From: Thermoplasmata archaeon
Lineage (GTDB): Archaea; Thermoplasmatota; Thermoplasmata; UBA184
DNA: 11,913 nt
Reading direction: 5' to 3'
NCBI GenBank assembly: GCA_030039915.1
Contig: JASHUP010000008.1
Location: forward strand, 1 to 11,913
Numbering within the stretch: the first letter of the stretch is position 1; each line of letters begins with the position of its first letter. The notes beneath the pieces were generated by a model, which saw only the letters and a program-made list of their open reading frames with translations, did not search any database and had not been told where the DNA came from. The position numbers and the translations under genes were made by a program. Below are positions 6,901-11,913 of the stretch, one piece after another.

Positions 6901-8220
6901 ATGTCCTCTCAACGAGTGGTCATCATCGGTGCGGCCGGCCGAGACTTCCACAACTTCAACATGCTCTACCGGGGGCGCCCGGAAGTCCGAGTCGTCGCGT
7001 TCACCGCGGCCCAGATCCCGAATATCGCGGGGCGCGTCTATCCTCCCGGGCTCGCCGGAGCCGGGTACCCCAACGGGATACCGATCGTCCCCGAGAGCGA
7101 CCTCCCGGACCTCATCCGCCGAGAGGCGGTGGACCTAGCCCTGCTCTCCTACTCGGACCTCCCCAACGAGGAGGTCATGCATAAGGGAGCGATCTCGCTC
7201 GCCGCCGGCGCGAGCTTCATGCTCGCGGGGCCGAGGTCCACCGAGCTCCGATCTTCGAAGCCGGTCATCAGTATTTGCGCGGTCCGGACCGGAGCGGGGA
7301 AGAGCCCACTCACGAAGTTCATCTCTCGGTATCTGCGCGACCACGGCAAGCGCGTCGCGATCGTCCGGCATCCGATGCCCTACGGGGACCTCGAGGCCCA
7401 GGCGGTCCAGCGGTTCGCTTCCCTCGAGGATCTCGACCGCGCCCACTGCACGATCGAAGAGCGAGAGGAGTACGAGCCGCATATTCGGGACGGGGCCGTG
7501 GTCTTCGCCGGGGTGGATTACGAACCGATCCTTCGGCGAGCCGAAGCGGAGGCCGACGTGGTTCTCTGGGACGGAGGGAACAACGACATGCCGTTCTTCG
7601 TCTCGAACCTCCAGTTCGTCGTTGCCGATCCGTATCGCGCGGGGCACGAGCTGAGCTACTATCCGGGAGAAGCCAATTTCCGGATGGCCGACGTTATCGT
7701 CATTAGCAAGACCGACTCGGCCCCGCCCGACGGGGTCCGGATTATCGAGCAGAACGCCGCGAAGGCGAACCCTTCCGCGAAGGTGTTCCGTGGCGGCCTG
7801 CGACTCATCGCCCCGGAGGCGGATCGCCTGCGTGGCCACCGGACGATCGTCGTGGAAGACGGTCCGACCGTCACGCACGGGGGGCTCGATTCGGGGGCCG
7901 GCTCCTTGATCGCGCAACGGCACGGTGCGGTCATCATCGACCCCCGGCCGTTCGCTGCCGGCTCGATCGCCGGGGTCTACCAGCAGTACGGGCACCTCGA
8001 CCGAATTCTTCCCGCCATGGGGTACGGGGAGGGCCAGGTCAAAGACCTCGAGGAGACGATCTGTCGGTCGACGGCGGAGTTCGTGGTGGACGGAAGCCCG
8101 GTCGACCTCGCCCGCCTGGTGCACGTTCCGCAGCCGATAATCTCGGTGCGATACGAGTACGACGACCTCGAAGGCCGGGTCGCCTCGACCCTTGCGGAGT
8201 TCCTCCGGCGCGGCGGATAG
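6901..8220 (+). CDS. cpgS: Cyclic 2,3-diphosphoglycerate synthetase family protein
   Basis: This cytoplasmic 439-residue protein resembles cyclic 2,3-diphosphoglycerate synthetase of Methanothermus, which uses ATP to close 2,3-diphosphoglycerate into the cyclic compound accumulated as a thermoprotectant or phosphate store. Its N-terminal Rossmann-like segment begins 'VVIIGAAGRDFHNFN' (6-20). A P-loop follows at 'RTGAGKS' (129-135; K134). 'VVLWDGGNNDMPFF' (220-233) looks like a Walker B region, with D224. 'VISKTD' (267-272) resembles a G4-type nucleotide-specificity motif, so GTPase-like annotation is also common for this family. 'YRAGHELSYYPGEANF' (245-260) is a conserved family block. Length is close to that of the characterised enzyme. 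The start is ATG 6901, directly downstream of a TATA box. Family assignment is firm; the exact product in a non-methanogen is inferred. Confidence 0.85.
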   Translation: MSSQRVVIIGAAGRDFHNFNMLYRGRPEVRVVAFTAAQIPNIAGRVYPPGLAGAGYPNGIPIVPESDLPDLIRREAVDLALLSYSDLPNEEVMHKGAISLAAGASFMLAGPRSTELRSSKPVISICAVRTGAGKSPLTKFISRYLRDHGKRVAIVRHPMPYGDLEAQAVQRFASLEDLDRAHCTIEEREEYEPHIRDGAVVFAGVDYEPILRRAEAEADVVLWDGGNNDMPFFVSNLQFVVADPYRAGHELSYYPGEANFRMADVIVISKTDSAPPDGVRIIEQNAAKANPSAKVFRGGLRLIAPEADRLRGHRTIVVEDGPTVTHGGLDSGAGSLIAQRHGAVIIDPRPFAAGSIAGVYQQYGHLDRILPAMGYGEGQVKDLEETICRSTAEFVVDGSPVDLARLVHVPQPIISVRYEYDDLEGRVASTLAEFLRRGG

Positions 8221-8236
8221 GACGAGGGGGCCGCGA

Positions 8237-8635
8237 TCAGTTCGCCGTCGTCGTCGGGCCGCTCGGCTCGACCCCCGTCAGATGCGTCAGCGCGGACACC
8301 AGCGCACCGGCGTCCAGCGGGAGACCCAGCCACCGAACGTTGGGGGGCCAGGTCCGTCGCTCGTGAAAGGCCCGCTGGCCGACGACCAGAAGCGGCACGG
8401 CCCGGGCTCGTTCCGGAAAGGAATCGGGGTAACCGCTCATGGCGCCGCTGTATGCTTGATTGCTCGCCACGACGATCGCGCGAAACGGCTCGGCGCTTCG
8501 GTCCTCCATGCGCTCGACCGCTGAGGTCAGAGAGCTGAACGAGACCACGCGGAATCCGACCGTTTCGAGAAGAATCTGGACGGAGTCCGCAAGGCTCGGA
8601 GTCTCACGCAGGACCAGGACCAACGGCCGGACCAT
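8237..8635 (-). CDS. Degenerate (pseudo-)receiver domain protein
   Basis: The 132-residue protein has the alternating strand/helix pattern of a CheY-like receiver but lacks the chemistry. Strand 1 reads 'PLVLVLRETPSL', so the acidic pair is R10/E11. The phosphoacceptor position after strand 3 ('AIVVASN') is A57. The conserved Thr/Ser in strand 4 is absent ('LLVVGQ'), and the usual Lys before Pro is Leu ('LGLPLD', L105). Phosphorylation is therefore not expected. Because it is divergent from the histidine kinase, it may be a decoy or scaffold in the same pathway (inference). I prefer ATG 8635: homology begins at once, and GCATATTC at 8656-8663 (minus GAATATGC) is about 25 bases upstream. ATG 8659 with GAGAGG before it would add eight residues and overlap that box. 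Confidence 0.72.
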   Translation of the reverse strand: MVRPLVLVLRETPSLADSVQILLETVGFRVVSFSSLTSAVERMEDRSAEPFRAIVVASNQAYSGAMSGYPDSFPERARAVPLLVVGQRAFHERRTWPPNVRWLGLPLDAGALVSALTHLTGVEPSGPTTTAN

Positions 8636-8655
8636 TGGAGAATCCAGCGGGTCGA

Positions 8656-8663
8656 GCATATTC
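8656..8663 (-). promoter_or_regulatory. Possible TATA box of the pseudo-receiver gene
   Basis: Minus-strand GAATATGC is centred about 25 bases before ATG 8635, matching the leaderless geometry of other genes here. It overlaps the alternative ATG at 8659, so the two start models exclude each other. Confidence 0.4.
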
Positions 8664-8749
8664 CTCTCGCCGTGAATTCGACTTGACCGCCGCTCGGGTA
8701 GGAGGAGGGGAAAGCCCCATCCCCCCGCACGTACTCGTGCTCTCGGGCC

Positions 8750-10222
8750 ATGGTCGACCGAGACTGGTTCGAGGCGACGTTCGAGCGGGGGCCGATGGGC
8801 GCCCTCCTGCTCGCCCCGGACGGTCGCATCGAGCGGGCCAATCCGGCGTTCCGTCAGTTGCTCGACTTCGATGGCGACCTCGTAGGACGACGCCTTCCGG
8901 AGATTCTCGCAACCGGACACGAGCGCCTGGAGGACGCGCGGGCGCGGGCCCAGAGCCACGAGCGGTCGACGTCCCTCCAGGGATTCGTGCTGGAAGCCGT
9001 GGGACGCAAACGTCGCCACTCGGTCGATGTCGAGTTCTATCCGCAGTCGAGCCCGGCCGGAGCCGTGACCGGCGTGCTGCTGGTCGTGCACGACCGCACC
9101 GGCTCCCAGCACGACTCGGCCGCGTCGGCCCGTCTGTTCTACCAGGCGTTCCTTCACTCCACCAACGCGATGGAGCTCACCGATCGGGACGGCTTCCTCA
9201 TCGACGTGAATCCATCATTCGAGCGCATCTACGGCTACCGCCGGGAGGAAGTGATCGGCCGTCGCCCCAACGTCGTCGCAAGCGGGAGGACGGACCGCGC
9301 GACCTACGCGCGAATGTGGAACGACCTGCTCGACCCCCACCTCGGTTCGTGGTCCGGCGAGATCGTCAACCAAGACCGAGGCGGTGTCGAGCACCCGGTC
9401 CTTCTCACGATCACCGCGATCCGGGGCGAGGACGGGGTGATCACCCACTTCCTCGGGGTCGCGGTTGACCTCACGGAACAGCGCCGTTGGGAGCTTCAAG
9501 CCATGCATGCCGACCGGCTCGCCTCCCTCGGCCAGCTCGCGGCCGGGGTCGCCCACGAAATCAACACACCGCTCGCGAACATCATGCTCATCGCGGAATC
9601 CGTGCGTCGGCGAACCCCCGACACGTGGACGAGGGGGCGGATCGATACCCTCCTCCATCAAACCGAGTCGGCCGCCCGGATCGTTCGGGGTCTGCTCGAT
9701 TTTGCCCGGCGTCCCGAAGTGATGATCGGTGACGTCGACCTTACCGAAGCCGTTCGGGCGACGGCGGCGTTCCTTCACGGCAAGCAACGGGCCGAGGTCC
9801 AATTCGAGGTCTCGGTACCGGAGGGTCCCGTGCGCGTGCGCGGCGATCGGGACCAGCTGGTGCAGGTGATCACGAATCTCGTGAACAACGCCTACGATGC
9901 GGTCAACGGCTCGGGCCGCGTCGTCATCCGACTCTCGGCCGATCCCGACCGGGTCCACCTCATCGTGTCCGATACCGGGGAGGGAATTCTGCCCGAGGTC
10001 CGACCCCACCTGTTCGAGCCGTTCTTCACGACCAAATCCGAGGGACGAGGGACCGGCCTCGGCCTCGCGATTTGCCATGGGATCGTCCAGTCTCACGGGG
10101 GGTCGATCGAGGTCGAGTCGGAACCCGGCAAGGGGTCGACCTTCTCCGTGCACTTGCCGCGCCTCGTGCCGGTCACGAGTGAGGGACCGACGCGCGAGCC
10201 GTCCGAAGCGCCGTCGAGCTGA
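8750..10222 (+). CDS. Soluble PAS-PAS sensor histidine kinase
   Basis: This 490-residue protein has no membrane segment, so it senses inside the cell. A first PAS domain spans about 5-115 ('[21 protein letters not shown]'-like core) and a second about 125-245 ('[24 protein letters not shown]'-like core). The dimerisation/phosphoacceptor helix has '[16 protein letters not shown]' with H269, in the E/D-I-N-x-P-L form common in NtrB-like kinases. The ATPase domain shows the N box ('[10 protein letters not shown]', N376-N380), G1 ('DTGEG', 408-412), F box ('FEPFFTTK', 422-429) and G2 ('GRGTGLGLA', 432-440). All catalytic boxes are intact. No haem- or flavin-specific residue is evident. ATG 8750 lacks both a TATA box at -26 and a close Shine-Dalgarno site; GGAGGAGGGG at 8701 is 40 bases away. 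The response regulator follows 68 bases downstream, its likely partner. Confidence 0.94.
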   Translation: MVDRDWFEATFERGPMGALLLAPDGRIERANPAFRQLLDFDGDLVGRRLPEILATGHERLEDARARAQSHERSTSLQGFVLEAVGRKRRHSVDVEFYPQSSPAGAVTGVLLVVHDRTGSQHDSAASARLFYQAFLHSTNAMELTDRDGFLIDVNPSFERIYGYRREEVIGRRPNVVASGRTDRATYARMWNDLLDPHLGSWSGEIVNQDRGGVEHPVLLTITAIRGEDGVITHFLGVAVDLTEQRRWELQAMHADRLASLGQLAAGVAHEINTPLANIMLIAESVRRRTPDTWTRGRIDTLLHQTESAARIVRGLLDFARRPEVMIGDVDLTEAVRATAAFLHGKQRAEVQFEVSVPEGPVRVRGDRDQLVQVITNLVNNAYDAVNGSGRVVIRLSADPDRVHLIVSDTGEGILPEVRPHLFEPFFTTKSEGRGTGLGLAICHGIVQSHGGSIEVESEPGKGSTFSVHLPRLVPVTSEGPTREPSEAPSS

Positions 10223-10260
10223 GCAGAATCGACCCGAGCGGACCCACCGGGAAGAGGCAT

Positions 10261-10290
10261 CGTTAATTCGGGTCCGGAGGTTCCCCCCCC
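10261..10290 (+). promoter_or_regulatory. TATA-like box and C8 tract before the response regulator
   Basis: CGTTAATTC (10261-10269) is centred about 26 bases upstream of ATG 10291, allowing leaderless transcription independent of the kinase gene. GGAGG at 10276-10280, ten bases from the ATG, could alternatively serve as a ribosome site on a read-through kinase-regulator message. A run of eight C (10283-10290) abuts the start codon. Confidence 0.5.
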
Positions 10291-11340
10291 ATGCGACTCC
10301 TGGTGGTCGACGACGACGCCGTCTTCCGGGAGGAGCTCGCGACGCTGCTCTCCGACCTCGGACATCGGGTGGAAGTGGTCTCCTCGGGCGTCAAGGCGCT
10401 GGAAGCGCTCGAGGCGGCGGAATTCGATGTGATGTTCTCGGACGTGCGGATGCCGCGGATGAACGGTATCGAATTGCTCCGGCAGGTGCGAGAACGCTGG
10501 CCGCGCCTCTACATCGTGATGATCACCGGTTTCGGAACCGTCGAGGCAGCGGTCGAGGCGATGAAACTCGGGGCCTTCGATTACGTCCGGAAGCCGTTCC
10601 GGTCGGAGGCCGTTGAGCGGATCATCCATCTCATCCAGGAACAGCGAGCCTACTCGGCCCCGACGGGCGACGAGCGCGACCCGGTCCGAGTCGCCGAAAA
10701 GTGGGCGAGGGAGGGATACGACGTGCTCCTGCTCGGTGCGGCCCCGAAGAAGGTCCCGGCGCACGTCACGGCGGCCGACCTCCCCCTCGAGGATTCGCCC
10801 GCGGGGCTGCAGGACACGGTTCTCCGCTTCGCCGAAGGACGCGCTCGGCCCGCGGTCATCCTCGCCGGCATCGAGCGGTTGTTCGCGACCCATCGTGCCG
10901 AAGAGATCGCCCACGCTCTGAGCGAGATCGTCCAACGTCTCGCGGGCAAGGGACCGATCGCCGTGGGGTTCGACCCCGGGGTGCTACCGGATGCCGCGGT
11001 CCTCCAGATGCGGGCCGCGATCTCGGCGGTACGGGTGCAGGGCACCCTCGGGGCGATCGCCAACCCCCTTCGACGGCACATCCTCCGGCGTCTCTCGGAG
11101 GGTCCGACTTCATTTACCGAGGTGATGCGCGCCGCGGGGATCGACGATTCTCCCAAGCTGTCGTTCCATCTGCGGACGTTGCAGGAGGAGGGATTGATCA
11201 CTCACTCCTCCGAATCGTATCATTTGACCGCGGCCGGCAAGGAGGCCGTCCGGGTCCTCCAGGAAGTCGACGAGATCGGGGCCGCGGAGCAGGGTCGCGT
11301 ACTTGTCTTCCCGACCGCTCGGACCTCTTCGAAACCCTGA
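10291..11340 (+). CDS. Response regulator: receiver, DUF835-like domain and winged-helix DNA-binding domain
   Basis: This protein of 349 residues has three parts. The receiver (1-118) is complete: acidic residues D7-D9, phosphoacceptor D51 ('MFSDVRMP'), T79 and K101 ('YVRKPF'). It resembles NtrC-class receivers ('TGFGTVEAAVEAMKLGAFDY'). The middle region (about 130-245) has the pattern of DUF835, a domain common in archaeal signalling proteins: 'YDVLLLG', then 'PAVILAGIERLFATH' and 'PIAVGFDPGVLP'. The C-terminal domain (about 250-328) is an ArsR-like winged helix: 'LGAIANPLRRHILRRLSEGP', recognition helix around 'SPKLSFHLRTLQEEGLI', and wing 'SSESYHLT'. No Walker A motif occurs in the middle region. 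The protein should receive phosphate from the upstream kinase and bind DNA. Targets are unknown; the adjacent kinase and citrate synthase promoters are candidates. Confidence 0.9.
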   Translation: MRLLVVDDDAVFREELATLLSDLGHRVEVVSSGVKALEALEAAEFDVMFSDVRMPRMNGIELLRQVRERWPRLYIVMITGFGTVEAAVEAMKLGAFDYVRKPFRSEAVERIIHLIQEQRAYSAPTGDERDPVRVAEKWAREGYDVLLLGAAPKKVPAHVTAADLPLEDSPAGLQDTVLRFAEGRARPAVILAGIERLFATHRAEEIAHALSEIVQRLAGKGPIAVGFDPGVLPDAAVLQMRAAISAVRVQGTLGAIANPLRRHILRRLSEGPTSFTEVMRAAGIDDSPKLSFHLRTLQEEGLITHSSESYHLTAAGKEAVRVLQEVDEIGAAEQGRVLVFPTARTSSKP

Positions 11341-11348
11341 CTCAGCCA

Positions 11349-11366
11349 CGTTCGGTTTTCCGAACG
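11349..11366. terminator. Perfect inverted repeat, possible terminator or operator
   Basis: CGTTCGG-TTTT-CCGAACG forms a perfect 7-bp stem with a 4-base loop. It begins nine bases after the response regulator stop and ends five bases before the AT-rich box of citrate synthase. No T tract follows, so it is not a classic intrinsic terminator. Its position beside the promoter also suits a dimeric regulator's operator. Confidence 0.45.
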
Positions 11367-11370
11367 GGTT

Positions 11371-11406
11371 CAATTACCTGCGCGCGTTGGGAGGCGCGAG
11401 GGGGGA
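11371..11406 (+). promoter_or_regulatory. gltA: Likely promoter and ribosome site of citrate synthase
   Basis: CAATTAC (11371-11377) is the AT-rich element. A start site about 26 bases on would leave a leader of roughly 12 bases containing the purine-rich GAGGGGGGA (11398-11406), five bases before GTG 11412. Confidence 0.4.
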
Positions 11407-11411
11407 CCCCA

Positions 11412-11913
11412 GTGCCCGCACCCAAATCCGAACCTTCCAAGGACGAATCCAGCGTGTCGAAACCGAACAACTTTCTGTCGGTGACGGACGAGCGGACCGG
11501 ATCGAACTACCGCATCCCAGTCCAGGACGGAGCGATCCGCGCGACCGAGCTCCACCAGATCCGGACCTCCCCCGACGACTACGGGCTCCTGAGCTACGAT
11601 CCCTCGTTCGCGAACACCGCCTCCTGCCGGAGCGCAATCACCTTCATCGACGGCGATCGTGGGATCCTGCGGTATCGGGGCTATCCGATCGAAGAGCTCG
11701 CGGCGTCGAAGAGCTACCTCGAGGTCGCCTACCTGCTGATCCACGGAAACCTCCCGAGCAAGAACCAGCTCGACGAATGGGTCCACAACATCACATATCA
11801 CACGATGCTCCACGAGAACGTCCAGAAGTTCATGGACGGCTTCCATCACGACGCCCATCCGATGGGGATGATGGTGAGTACGCTCGCGGCGCTCTCGACC
11901 TTCTATCCCGATG
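11412..11913 (+). CDS. gltA: Citrate synthase, N-terminal part (3'-truncated by window edge), bacterial-like form
   Basis: The frame is open from GTG 11412 to the window end (167 codons). It encodes the N-terminal part of citrate synthase, which condenses oxaloacetate with acetyl-CoA at the entry of the citric acid cycle. Diagnostic blocks are 'NTASCRSAITFIDGDRGIL', 'RYRGYPIEELA', 'EVAYLLIHGNLPSKNQL' and 'HDAHPMGMMVSTLAALSTF'. The leading domain before 'FIDGDRGILRYRGYP' and the 'TASCRS' and 'DAHPM' motifs are those of the longer bacterial/plant-peroxisomal type, not the short archaeal type. The catalytic histidines and aspartate lie beyond the window. GTG 11454 is an alternative start; I prefer 11412 because a purine-rich ribosome site precedes it. 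The first 14 residues are low-complexity and poorly conserved, so the true start is uncertain. Confidence 0.9.
   Translation, partial: MPAPKSEPSKDESSVSKPNNFLSVTDERTGSNYRIPVQDGAIRATELHQIRTSPDDYGLLSYDPSFANTASCRSAITFIDGDRGILRYRGYPIEELAASKSYLEVAYLLIHGNLPSKNQLDEWVHNITYHTMLHENVQKFMDGFHHDAHPMGMMVSTLAALSTFYPD

Noticed and set aside
7135..8124. A 329-residue minus-strand frame opposite the cDPG synthetase gene
   Set aside because: It is fully contained in a well-conserved plus-strand gene and shows no recognisable domain.
8237..9157. A 306-residue minus-strand frame covering the pseudo-receiver and the start of the kinase
   Set aside because: Only the part after about 8659 has domain character; the upstream part is the antisense shadow of the PAS domain of the histidine kinase.
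11370..11858. A minus-strand frame opposite citrate synthase
   Set aside because: The plus strand encodes clear citrate synthase motifs; the minus frame is a GC-driven shadow.

Overview
The window is GC-rich chromosomal DNA from an archaeon. The evidence is a translation factor of the aIF5B type (archaeal/eukaryotic family), a TFIIB-type basal transcription factor with zinc ribbon and cyclin repeats, and AT-rich TATA-like boxes centred about 25-29 bases upstream of several start codons. The mix of short winged-helix regulators, a DUF835-like signalling protein, a cyclic-2,3-diphosphoglycerate synthetase homologue and high GC fits an uncultured Thermoplasmatota lineage best. That assignment is inference, not proof. 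There is no rRNA, tRNA, CRISPR array or recognisable mobile element.

Layout. 1-375: the 3' end of the aIF5B gene. 396-1028 (minus): a two-membrane-segment surface protein of unknown function, divergent from a TFB gene (1141-2097) across a promoter region with a TATA box for each side. 2102-2326 (minus): a 74-residue winged-helix protein, convergent with TFB. 2520-3668: an AcuC/class-I-type deacetylase whose stop overlaps the stop of a convergent YkgJ-type cysteine-cluster protein (3665-4738, minus). 4825-5268: a stand-alone CBS-pair protein. 5386-6843: a 14-TM DHA2-type MFS exporter. 6901-8220: cyclic 2,3-diphosphoglycerate synthetase. 8237-8635 (minus): a degenerate receiver domain divergent from a soluble PAS-PAS histidine kinase (8750-10222). 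This is followed by a response regulator (10291-11340) that joins a receiver, a DUF835-like middle domain and a winged-helix DNA-binding domain. 11412-11913: the 5' part of a citrate synthase that looks like the bacterial long form.

Most genes appear to be single transcription units with their own promoters. The clearest functional group is the signalling cluster at 8237-11340: a cytoplasmic sensor kinase, a DNA-binding response regulator and a pseudo-receiver lacking the phosphoacceptor aspartate. A perfect 18-bp inverted repeat lies between the response regulator and citrate synthase, just upstream of the latter's TATA-like box. It may be a terminator or an operator. Two modes of translation initiation seem to coexist: leaderless starts directly downstream of TATA boxes, and Shine-Dalgarno-led starts (winged-helix gene, MFS gene, probably citrate synthase).
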